Assembly: GCA_018815245.1 (NCBI GenBank) | Contig: JAHIXK010000013.1 | Coordinates: forward strand, 83,084 to 147,083 | DNA length: 64,000 bases | Direction of reading: 5' to 3' | Source of the DNA: Gammaproteobacteria bacterium | GTDB taxonomy: Bacteria; Pseudomonadota; Gammaproteobacteria; Burkholderiales; Burkholderiaceae_B | In this document: piece after piece, positions 53,757 to 64,000 of the stretch | How positions within the stretch are numbered: the stretch's first letter is position 1 | How the letters are laid out: every line of letters begins with the position of its first letter | Notes under the pieces: generated by a model | Databases searched by the model: none | Told to the model about the DNA's origin: nothing | What the model saw: the letters and a program-made list of their open reading frames with translations, nothing else | Translations under genes and position numbers: made by a program

Positions 53757-55084
53757 CCCAACTTACCCCCACAAACATTGTTGACGAACTCAACAAAAAC
53801 ATTGTTGGCCAGCATGCGGCAAAACGTGCAGTCGCAGTGGCCTTGCGCAATCGCTGGCGGCGCATGCAGGTGGCCATGCCCCTGCGTCAGGAAATCACCC
53901 CCAAAAACATACTCATGATCGGCCCCACTGGCGTGGGAAAAACCGAAATTGCACGCCGTCTGGCCAAGCTGGCCAATGCGCCATTCATCAAAATTGAAGC
54001 CACTAAATTCACGGAAGTGGGCTATGTGGGTCGCGACGTGGACACCATCATTCGTGATCTCATTGAAATTGCCTTGAAGCAGGTTCGCGACGAGGCGCAA
54101 GTGGGCGTTCAGGAAGAGGCCAAGTCCGCTGCATTTGACCGCGTGCTTGATGCGTTGTTGCCGCCTGCCCGCGATTTTGGTTTCACCGAACAAGCCCCAG
54201 CCACCGATGAAAACCGCACCCGCATTCGTTTTCGTGAAAAGCTGTTTGCAGGCGAGCTGGACGACAAGGAAATTGAAATCGAAGTGTCAGCGTCTGCCCC
54301 GTCACTTGATGTGGTCGGCCCCCCGGGGATGGAAGAGCTCACAGGTCAGTTGCAGTCCATGTTCCAGAATATGTCAGGCGGCAAGAAAAAGCTTCGCAAA
54401 ATGAAAGTCTCTGAAGCACTCAAAGTCATTCAGGACGAAGAGGCCGCCAAGCGCGTGAACGAAGAAGAGGTTCGCGCCAAAGCCATTGCCCGAGTTGAAC
54501 AGGACGGCATTGTTTTTCTTGACGAAATTGACAAAATCGCCACCAAGGCCGATGGGCGGGGCACTGATGTATCCCGCCAAGGCGTGCAGCGCGACCTGCT
54601 GCCCCTAGTTGAAGGCACCACAGTGAACACCAAATACGGCATGATAAAAACTGATCACATTCTTTTTGTGGCCAGTGGGGCGTTCCACCTGTCGCGCCCA
54701 TCTGACCTGATTCCCGAGCTGCAAGGCCGCTTCCCCATCCGCGTTGAGCTGGAATCGCTCACAGTTGAAGATTTCAAGCGAATCCTCACCAGCACAGATG
54801 CATGCTTGACCGAGCAATACAAAGCCTTGCTGGCCACAGACGGTGTGGCACTTACTTTCACCGACGAAGGTGTACGTCGCCTGGCGGAAATTGCCTTCAC
54901 CGTGAACGAGAAAACCGAGAATATCGGCGCACGCCGTTTGTACACCGTGATGGAACGTCTTCTGGAAGAAGTGGCTTTTGAGGCAGACGGCCAAGCAAAA
55001 GAAGTTGAAATTACTGCGGAGTTTGTTGATTCCCGTCTGGGCGAGGCAGCCAAATCCGAGGATCTGGCGCAATTCATCCTCTAG
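53753..55084 (+). CDS. hslU: ATP-dependent protease ATPase subunit HslU
   Basis: A 443-residue AAA+ unfoldase. Walker [14 protein letters not shown], Walker [13 protein letters not shown], and a C-terminal LAQFIL tail that docks on HslV are present. The inserted I domain is about 110-240. It unfolds substrates into HslV. Confidence 0.97.
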   Translation: MTQLTPTNIVDELNKNIVGQHAAKRAVAVALRNRWRRMQVAMPLRQEITPKNILMIGPTGVGKTEIARRLAKLANAPFIKIEATKFTEVGYVGRDVDTIIRDLIEIALKQVRDEAQVGVQEEAKSAAFDRVLDALLPPARDFGFTEQAPATDENRTRIRFREKLFAGELDDKEIEIEVSASAPSLDVVGPPGMEELTGQLQSMFQNMSGGKKKLRKMKVSEALKVIQDEEAAKRVNEEEVRAKAIARVEQDGIVFLDEIDKIATKADGRGTDVSRQGVQRDLLPLVEGTTVNTKYGMIKTDHILFVASGAFHLSRPSDLIPELQGRFPIRVELESLTVEDFKRILTSTDACLTEQYKALLATDGVALTFTDEGVRRLAEIAFTVNEKTENIGARRLYTVMERLLEEVAFEADGQAKEVEITAEFVDSRLGEAAKSEDLAQFIL

Positions 55085-55115
55085 AATCCGTCGATCGGCA
55101 TTGAAGCCACATTTG

Positions 55116-56060
<945 letters not shown>

Positions 56061-56101
56061 TTTCAAAAGCGGAACAATCCGCACCACACGCAGGGGGAGA
56101 C

Positions 56102-56752
56102 ATGTCGAACAAAAGAATACCCAATTTGTCAGTCACCGACGGATTTGATTTTGTGAAAAAGATCTGGGGCAGCTTGCCCATCCCCAGCGTGATGAATCCC
56201 ACCACCGATCTGGACGAACTGGACAAGCGAATCTCCGACCTCAAAGCGGTGGAGCAATGGCTCAATGTCAACCTCAGCATGTTGCGCGCCACCATTCAAG
56301 GGCTGGAGGTACAACGTGGCACCATAGCCACCATCAAATCGTTCAGTTCCAATTTGGGCTTGGGTGGTGATCGTCCAAGTGACGTCAATCTGGCTGTGAA
56401 TGAAGAGCTCATCCGCAACGCCATGCAGGCTGCAGTGGCTCCGCCACCCGTGCCCCGCGTGGAGCCCGTTGCGCCCAAAACACCAGATCCCGAACCGCAA
56501 TCCAGCGCGGAAAGCGAGGCAGCGGCACAGGAATCCTCGAAGGCCATTGTGTCAAATGCCACCGCTTGGTGGGGTTTGTTGCAAGACCAATTCAACAAAG
56601 TGGCCACTGCCGCCATATCGGGTTCGGGGCTTGACGCCGATGCAGCAAAACCCGCAGCAAAAGCTTCGGTCAAGCCCGCAGCAAAACCGAAAGCCAAGCG
56701 CGCCACAACCACACGCAAGAAAGCAGCAAGCACCACCCGCACAAGGACCTAG
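56102..56752 (+). CDS. phaM: PHA granule regulatory protein PhaM
   Basis: A 216-residue protein of the PhaM family. The N-terminal DGFDFVKKIWGSLPIP and LDELDKRISDLKAVEQWL segments are the family hallmark and would bind PHA synthase. The C-terminal third is an Ala/Lys/Pro-rich, histone H1-like tail (KPAAKPKAKRATTTRKKAAS) for DNA binding. In Ralstonia PhaM links PHB granules to the nucleoid. This implies that the organism stores PHA, although no phaC lies in this window. Confidence 0.88.
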   Translation: MSNKRIPNLSVTDGFDFVKKIWGSLPIPSVMNPTTDLDELDKRISDLKAVEQWLNVNLSMLRATIQGLEVQRGTIATIKSFSSNLGLGGDRPSDVNLAVNEELIRNAMQAAVAPPPVPRVEPVAPKTPDPEPQSSAESEAAAQESSKAIVSNATAWWGLLQDQFNKVATAAISGSGLDADAAKPAAKASVKPAAKPKAKRATTTRKKAASTTRTRT

Positions 56753-58024
56753 ATGTTTCGTTTTGGCCATGCCACACACCCCAACTGGAGAGAAGCACTT
56801 GAACTCGTGTTGGTGCAGCTCGAAGGCCAAATGCAGTTGGAGCAATTTGCAGCCGACATCACTCGGCCCCAGAAGCTGGGCTTGATCTATGCCACCGAGG
56901 CCTTTGCCGACAGCATGCCGCAGATCCTGCAAGGGTTGCGGCAACGCACTGGTTTCAAAGACTGGGTAGGGGGCATTGCCCCGGGCGTGTGCAGCAGTGG
57001 GGTGGAATATTTTCAGGAACCGGCAATCGCGGTCATGCTCATGGAATTTCCCGCCGATTCAGCCCGCGTGTTCTCGGGCAAAGTGCCATTGCCAAAACCG
57101 GGCAGTGTCACCGCATCGGGTCGCGAAGCCATGTCAGCCGCGCTTATTCACATCGACCCTCTGACCGAAGACATCGACGACCTGCTCGACGACCTCAGCT
57201 TGAAAGTCAGTTCAAGGCAAATTTTTGGTGGACTTGTTTCTGCCGGCACCGCTCACACACATGTTGCGCTGGAGCCACTCTCGGGCGGCGTGTCCGGCGT
57301 GGTGTTTGCCAACGGTCTGCCCATCGAAGTGCGCATGACCCAAGGTGTCCAAGTGGTGGGTGTCGAGCACGAAATCACCGGCTTGCGTGGCAATTTCGTT
57401 GAAGAACTCGATGGTCGGCCCGCGCTCGATGTTCTGCTAGCCGATTTGGGCTTGCAACCCGACGTCGACGAGGCCACTCCGGCCAGTCATGCAGCCGATG
57501 TGTTGGCCAAGCGTTTTGCGCACGGTTTGTTTGTTGGCCTGACCGATCGTTCGCTGGCTGAATCCATTGCAATAAAAGGTTACGCGGCTGGGCGTTCCGA
57601 AGCCCATCAGCTCAAGGTGCGTCCCGTGGTGGGCATGGATCCCAACAAAAAATCACTGGCGGTGGCGGAAGACTTCAAGCTTGGCGACCGGCTTTCGTTT
57701 TGCACGCGCGACGAAAACTCTGCCCGGGTCGACTTAACCCGCATGTGTGCAGAATTGCGCGAAGACCTGGATGCCCCTGCACCTCAGCTCAATGAATTGC
57801 GGGCAGCCGGCTTTTCTGGAATTCATTCCCAGCGCAAACCGCGTGGTGCGGTGTACATTGCCTGCAACGGTCGGGGTGCAGCCCTGTTTGGCCTTCAAGG
57901 GGTTGAGCAGCAAATCGTGCGTGAGCAATTGGGCGACATCCCCTTGATCGGCTTCTCTGCCAATGGAGAAATTTTCCGGGGGTCGTTGTACGGCTACACC
58001 GGCGTACTCGCGTTATTTTTCTAA
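56753..58024 (+). CDS. FIST domain protein (FIST_N plus FIST_C)
   Basis: A 423-residue soluble protein with the FIST N-terminal domain (about 25-235) and FIST C-terminal domain (about 245-400, ending ...IGFSANGEIF). FIST domains are predicted sensors of small molecules, perhaps amino acids, that usually sit near signalling genes. No kinase or cyclase is fused or nearby. The ATG directly follows the phaM stop, so the two genes are co-transcribed. Confidence 0.88.
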   Translation: MFRFGHATHPNWREALELVLVQLEGQMQLEQFAADITRPQKLGLIYATEAFADSMPQILQGLRQRTGFKDWVGGIAPGVCSSGVEYFQEPAIAVMLMEFPADSARVFSGKVPLPKPGSVTASGREAMSAALIHIDPLTEDIDDLLDDLSLKVSSRQIFGGLVSAGTAHTHVALEPLSGGVSGVVFANGLPIEVRMTQGVQVVGVEHEITGLRGNFVEELDGRPALDVLLADLGLQPDVDEATPASHAADVLAKRFAHGLFVGLTDRSLAESIAIKGYAAGRSEAHQLKVRPVVGMDPNKKSLAVAEDFKLGDRLSFCTRDENSARVDLTRMCAELREDLDAPAPQLNELRAAGFSGIHSQRKPRGAVYIACNGRGAALFGLQGVEQQIVREQLGDIPLIGFSANGEIFRGSLYGYTGVLALFF

Positions 58025-58038
58025 ACTGAATAATTGAC

Positions 58039-59406
58039 ATGAATATCTTGATTCTCGCAGCCGGCAAAGGCACCCGCATGAAGTCTGCCCTGCCCAAGGT
58101 GTTGCACCCCGTGGGTGGTCAGTCCATGCTGGCCCGCGTGGTGGGCACTGCATCGAAATTCGACAGCCCAAACGTGGTGGTGGTGTTGGGCCATGGTGCG
58201 CAAGAAGTGCAGCATCATTTGGCATCAAATACCACCCTTCAATTCGCCACCCAAGCCGAGCAACTGGGCACGGGGCATGCTGTTCAGTGTGCCAGTTCAG
58301 CGTTGGCCGATCATGCTGTTACCTTGATTTTGTACGGCGATGTGCCGCTCATTCAATTCGATTCGCTTCAACCCCTGGTCAAAGCCGCTCAAGCCGGCCA
58401 ACTGGGTTTGATGACAGTGAACATGGCCAATCCCCATGGCTATGGTCGAATTCTTCGTGACACCGAAGGCGCGGTAATTGGTATCGTCGAGCAGAAAGAC
58501 GCCACCCCCGCGCAACAGACCATCTCCGAGGTGAATACCGGCATTCTCGCTTGTCCCACAGCGCATTTAAAAACCTGGGTCAACCGCTTAAGCAACAACA
58601 ACGCGCAGGGCGAGTACTACCTCACCGACATCATCGCAATGGCACATGCCGAAGGCCTTCTGGTGCGTACTTGCCAGCCCACCCATGATTGGGAAGTGTC
58701 CGGTGTCAATTCCCGCGTGCAGCAAGCTGAACTGGAACGCATCTGGCAGCTGCATCAGGCCGAAAAGTTGATGCTTGAAGGCGTGCAGTTGCTGGATCCC
58801 GCGCGCATCGACCAGCGTGGCGCGCTGCGCTGTGGCACGGATGTGTCCATTGATGTGGGGTGCGTGTTTCAAGGCAACGTCACCTTGGGCGACAGGGTGT
58901 CAATTGGCCCTTACTGTGTACTCAACAACGTCACCATCGCCGCAGGTACGCGCATTGAAGCGTATTCCCACATCACCGACGCGACGGTGGGTGAAAACGC
59001 CGTTGTCGGCCCCTACGCCCGTTTGCGCCCTGGCGCAAAGCTGGGCAACGAAGTGCACATTGGCAACTTCGTAGAAGTGAAAAATGCAAGCATCGCCAAC
59101 CAGTCCAAAGCGAACCACCTTGCCTATATTGGCGATGCGCTAATTGGCGAACGGGTCAACGTGGGCGCGGGCACCATCACCTGTAATTACGATGGTGCGA
59201 ACAAACACCTCACCATCATTGAAGACGATGTGTTTATTGGGTCTGACACACAACTGGTCGCACCCGTTACCGTGAAAAAAGGCGCCACTCTTGGTGCTGG
59301 AACCACCTTGACCAAAGACGCGCCCGAGAATTCACTCACCGTGTCACGCGCCAAACAAATCACGATCTCGGGCTGGAAGCGCCCGGTCAAATCAACCAAA
59401 AAATAA
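58039..59406 (+). CDS. glmU: Bifunctional GlcNAc-1-P uridyltransferase / GlcN-1-P acetyltransferase
   Basis: A 455-residue GlmU. The N-terminal [18 protein letters not shown] is the nucleotidyltransferase motif (about 1-230), and a left-handed beta-helix (about 250-455, with hexapeptide repeats and [13 protein letters not shown]) is the acetyltransferase. It makes UDP-GlcNAc for peptidoglycan and LPS. It is followed by glmS 17 bases later. Confidence 0.97.
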   Translation: MNILILAAGKGTRMKSALPKVLHPVGGQSMLARVVGTASKFDSPNVVVVLGHGAQEVQHHLASNTTLQFATQAEQLGTGHAVQCASSALADHAVTLILYGDVPLIQFDSLQPLVKAAQAGQLGLMTVNMANPHGYGRILRDTEGAVIGIVEQKDATPAQQTISEVNTGILACPTAHLKTWVNRLSNNNAQGEYYLTDIIAMAHAEGLLVRTCQPTHDWEVSGVNSRVQQAELERIWQLHQAEKLMLEGVQLLDPARIDQRGALRCGTDVSIDVGCVFQGNVTLGDRVSIGPYCVLNNVTIAAGTRIEAYSHITDATVGENAVVGPYARLRPGAKLGNEVHIGNFVEVKNASIANQSKANHLAYIGDALIGERVNVGAGTITCNYDGANKHLTIIEDDVFIGSDTQLVAPVTVKKGATLGAGTTLTKDAPENSLTVSRAKQITISGWKRPVKSTKK

Positions 59407-59422
59407 AGGAATACCTCACACC

Positions 59423-61264
<1,842 letters not shown>

Positions 61265-61281
61265 CGGCAGCCCGATCTCGC

Positions 61282-62304
61282 ATGCCCGCCCGCCGAACTG
61301 TAGCCAGCGTCAAAATTCTTTGTGAGCTGGGTGTTCGCCTGGGCTCGGGTTTAAGTTCCTTGCTCACGGGTTCATCCATCTTGCCTGCGCAACTTGATGA
61401 CCCGCATCTGGAAATTGACCCGGATCAAGAGCTGCAGGTCATCCACAACCTGGTTCGGCTTCACGGCAAAGTTCCAGGCTTGGGCTTGATGGCCGGGTCA
61501 GAATATCATTTGACCACTTACGGCATCTGGGGCTACGCGCTCATCACCAGCCCCACCTTTCGGCAAGCTGTTGAACTGGGATTGCGCTACCTCGATCTCA
61601 CTTTTGCGTTCTCGAAGGTCGAACTGATGCAGGCCAATGGCATTGCATCCATCGTGTTGTCCGTGGATCATTTGCCCCCCGCTGTACGCACCTTTGTTGC
61701 TGAGCGGGACAGCTCTGCCATTCAGGTTTTGCAACGTGAACTGTTCGGCCTCAGCCTGCCCCTGCATGGTATGGAATTCGCCTTTCCGCTCACGGGCGAG
61801 CTCGCCCAATACGAAATCATGTTTGGTTGTACGCCGCAATTTTGCGCAGAACTGAATCGCGCCAGCTTCGATGAACAATGGTTGAGCCTGCCCTTGCCCA
61901 AGGCCAATGAAACCAGTTCGAAATTTTGCGAAGTGCAGCTTGAAACACTGCTGTCGCGGCGAAGGCAGCGTGGGGGCGTGTCGGCCTGGTTGCGCAACAA
62001 ACTGCTGGCAGATATTTCATCCTCGCCCAGCCTCGAGCAAATCGCCACGGATCATTTCATGACAGAACGCACCCTGCGCAGGCGGCTCACCGGCGAAGGC
62101 ACCAGCTTTCGGGACCTGCTTGCCGAGGTGCGGCAAACCATGGCCGAAGAACTGTTGTCCTCCACCGGTCTCAGCGTGTCTGAAGTGTCGGCACGTCTGG
62201 GTTACTCATCACCCTCCGCGTTCATTCACGCCTTTCAAAAGTGGCACGGCTGCTCACCGCGCCAGTTTCTGGATACTGGCTCGAAGCAGGTAAAGGGCAA
62301 TTAA
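61282..62304 (+). CDS. AraC family transcriptional regulator (Arabinose_bd/OruR type)
   Basis: A 340-residue protein. The N-terminal PF12625-like domain (about 20-205) is followed by an AraC-type double HTH (about 235-335, TDHFMTERTLRRRLTGEG, then LGYSSPSAFIHAFQKWHGCSP). Such regulators often control fatty acid, choline or ornithine genes. The target here is not clear. The last 51 bases overlap the end of ampG on the other strand. Confidence 0.88.
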   Translation: MPARRTVASVKILCELGVRLGSGLSSLLTGSSILPAQLDDPHLEIDPDQELQVIHNLVRLHGKVPGLGLMAGSEYHLTTYGIWGYALITSPTFRQAVELGLRYLDLTFAFSKVELMQANGIASIVLSVDHLPPAVRTFVAERDSSAIQVLQRELFGLSLPLHGMEFAFPLTGELAQYEIMFGCTPQFCAELNRASFDEQWLSLPLPKANETSSKFCEVQLETLLSRRRQRGGVSAWLRNKLLADISSSPSLEQIATDHFMTERTLRRRLTGEGTSFRDLLAEVRQTMAEELLSSTGLSVSEVSARLGYSSPSAFIHAFQKWHGCSPRQFLDTGSKQVKGN

Positions 62305-63477
62305 ACCGGGTATCGCCGCAATCGTTGAAAAGATGAAAAAATCACTCCAGCCAAACGCATCCACCACATAGCCCGCAGGCGCCGCAAGGTACACCCTGCC
62401 CATCGCCGCAAGCGACGACAGCAGCGCATACTGGGTCGCGGAAAATTCCTTGCTGCACAGGCTCGTCAGCAGCGCCACAAAAGCAGCCGTGCCCATGCCG
62501 CCGCACAAGTTCTCTACAAATACCGCACCACCCATGGACCAAATATTGGGTTCAATCACTGAAAGCAACCAGAACGACAAATTCGACACCGCCTGAAAAA
62601 TTCCAAACAGCATCAGTGCCCCGTACAAACCCATGCGCGTCATCAAGACGCCGCCCAGAAGGGCACCCAGCAGCGTCGCAATCAGGCTGACTGTCTTGTT
62701 CACCGCACCCACCTCGGTCAGTGTGAATCCAAGGCCCTTGAGCAGAAACGCAGTGGTCAGCGACCCCGCAAACGCATCGCCCACCTTGTACAGCACAATC
62801 AGCACCAAAATCCAGATCGCCGCCTCCTTGCTCATGAAGTTGCGAGTTGATTCCTTCACAATATCAAACAGTTTTCGCTTGATTGCCCGCTTCGCAATGT
62901 CCTCCGGCGTGTCGGCAGTCGGGCTTATTGCCGTAATCACAGCGCAAACCGCGATCAATCCTGCCATCAACAGGTATGTGCCCGACCAACCCAGAAATTC
63001 CCCGGCAAGAATCAGCGCCAGACCGCCCGACACCAGCATGGCCACCCGGTAACCCGTCACGTAATACGCCGCCCCCAAACCCCTTTCCTGTGCGGGAAGA
63101 AGGTCGGTTCTGTACGCGTCAATGGCCATGTCCTGGGTGGATGAACAAAACGCAATCGCCGCCGCAACCGCAGCAACGGTCCAGGCCGAATGGGCATCCA
63201 GAAAGGCCATGGCGGCGATCAATCCGGCACAGGCCAATTGCATAATCGCAATCCAGCCGCGTCGCTGGTCAAAAAAGCCGGGTTTCAGGTAATCCAGGAA
63301 GGGCGACCACAAAAATTTGTAGGTGTAGGGAAACCCAACCACCGCGTACAAACCGATGGTCTTGATGTCCACATTTTCGACCGCCAGCCACGCTTGAAGC
63401 GTGCTTCCGGTCAAGGCAAGGGGTAGTCCACTGGAAAAACCAAGAATTAATATACAAATAAGGCGGAAAGGGGGCAT
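62254..63477 (-). CDS. ampG: AmpG family muropeptide permease (MFS)
   Basis: A 407-residue membrane protein with about twelve helices. ILGFSSGLPLALTGSTLQAWL and VVGFPYTYKFLWSPFLDY are AmpG hallmarks, and STQDMAIDAYRTDLL follows. It imports anhydromuropeptides from wall turnover for recycling. It starts 6 bases from the tRNA promoter on the other strand and ends overlapping the AraC gene. Confidence 0.92.
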   Translation of the reverse strand: MPPFRLICILILGFSSGLPLALTGSTLQAWLAVENVDIKTIGLYAVVGFPYTYKFLWSPFLDYLKPGFFDQRRGWIAIMQLACAGLIAAMAFLDAHSAWTVAAVAAAIAFCSSTQDMAIDAYRTDLLPAQERGLGAAYYVTGYRVAMLVSGGLALILAGEFLGWSGTYLLMAGLIAVCAVITAISPTADTPEDIAKRAIKRKLFDIVKESTRNFMSKEAAIWILVLIVLYKVGDAFAGSLTTAFLLKGLGFTLTEVGAVNKTVSLIATLLGALLGGVLMTRMGLYGALMLFGIFQAVSNLSFWLLSVIEPNIWSMGGAVFVENLCGGMGTAAFVALLTSLCSKEFSATQYALLSSLAAMGRVYLAAPAGYVVDAFGWSDFFIFSTIAAIPGLIALYLLRASIQKLAR

Positions 63478-63483
63478 GGGGTG

Positions 63484-63512
63484 TTGACGGTAATTAAAAA
63501 AGCATACATAAT
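63484..63512 (+). promoter_or_regulatory. Strong promoter for the tRNA-Tyr/Gly/Thr-tuf operon
   Basis: TTGACG and CATAAT are separated by exactly 17 bases, each matching the consensus at five of six positions. The region after the -10 is GC-rich (CCGGGG), the discriminator type linked to stringent control of stable RNA genes. Tyr tRNA begins 16 bases after the -10. Confidence 0.75.
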
Positions 63513-63527
63513 CCGGGGTTCTCTTTT

Positions 63528-63613
63528 GGAGAGATGTCCGAGTGGCTAAAGGAGGCAGACTGTAAATCTGTTGGCGTATGCCTACGCTGGTTCGAATCCA
63601 GCTCTCTCCACCA
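63528..63613 (+). tRNA. tRNA-Tyr (GTA)
   Basis: An 86-base class II tRNA with acceptor stem GGAGAGA/TCTCTCC, anticodon GTA at 63562-63564, a long variable arm and encoded CCA. The T loop reads GGTTCGAATCC. Confidence 0.97.
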
Positions 63614-63666
63614 AGAATTCAAGCAGTTTAACCGAGTGTGCCCTTGAAAAGGGGCTTGCAAGGTGT

Positions 63667-63740
63667 GCGGGTGTAGCTCAATGGTAGAGCTGAAGCCTTC
63701 CAAGCTTAAGACGAGGGTTCGATTCCCTTCACCCGCTCCA
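63667..63740 (+). tRNA. tRNA-Gly (TCC)
   Basis: A 74-base tRNA with acceptor GCGGGTG/CACCCGC, anticodon TCC at 63699-63701, and encoded CCA. It follows tRNA-Tyr by 53 bases in the same transcript. Confidence 0.97.
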
Positions 63741-63757
63741 GGCTTTAATAGAAAGAT

Positions 63758-64000
<243 letters not shown>

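Noticed and set aside
59407..59422. glmS ribozyme
   Set aside because: The gap to glmU is only 17 bases, far too short, and the organism group does not carry it.

Overview
The window is about 64 kb of densely coding, mid-50s %GC chromosome from a betaproteobacterium, most likely Burkholderiales and close to Limnobacter. This rests on recognised gene neighbourhoods (birA-coaX-SPOR, phaM, the tRNA-Tyr/Gly/Thr-tuf block, hslVU, mreBCD-mrdA-rodA); no database search was possible. I see no insertion sequence, prophage, CRISPR array or rRNA gene. No stretch longer than about 250 bases lacks a gene.

Layout. 1-5050: a truncated EamA permease, an AI-2E family permease, a PF10118 metal-dependent hydrolase, a hotdog thioesterase, a membrane-anchored SNase-like nuclease and a crotonase. 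5077-17641 (minus strand): a nine-gene cellulose operon, bcsB-bcsZ-bcsC-bcsE-bcsF-bcsQ-bcsA-bcsG-bcsR, with overlapping or nearly abutting genes. It holds the E. coli-type set for phosphoethanolamine cellulose, but in an unusual order. 17885-21304 (plus strand, divergent from it): a STAS anti-sigma-factor antagonist and a 1024-residue REC-PP2C-REC-degenerate PP2C-HATPase protein, together an HsbA/HsbR-like partner-switching pair. 21315-26141: a MerR regulator, outer-membrane phospholipase A, a secreted protein of unknown function and an Uup-type ABC-F ATPase. 26159-32647 (minus strand): the cell-shape operon mreB-mreC-mreD-mrdA-rodA followed by a NUDIX gene. 32881-36178: gatCAB. 36233-43643: a large lipoprotein with a gluzincin/metzincin-like zinc motif, xth, pyrE, a DUF493 gene, a dacA-type carboxypeptidase, an alpha/beta hydrolase, a [2Fe-2S] ferredoxin and a VanZ protein. 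43733-50740: birA-coaX-SPOR, a MidA-like methyltransferase, a pteridine-reductase-like SDR with dihydroneopterin aldolase and ttcA, and ilvA. 50914-61264 (plus strand): SPOR/FtsN-like protein, DsbA, RlpA, HslVU, ArgB, PhaM, a FIST protein, GlmU and GlmS. 61282-64000: an AraC regulator and ampG overlapping tail to tail, then tRNA-Tyr, tRNA-Gly, tRNA-Thr and the start of tuf.

How it fits together. Much of the window concerns the envelope: cellulose secretion and modification, the rod-shape machinery, peptidoglycan carboxypeptidase and transglycosylase, UDP-GlcNAc synthesis (GlmS/GlmU), muropeptide import (AmpG) and OmpLA. The most interesting part is the bcs operon together with the divergent partner-switching module. 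BcsA has altered c-di-GMP (PilZ) motif residues, and the phosphatase protein carries an internal duplication whose second phosphatase has lost its metal ligands.
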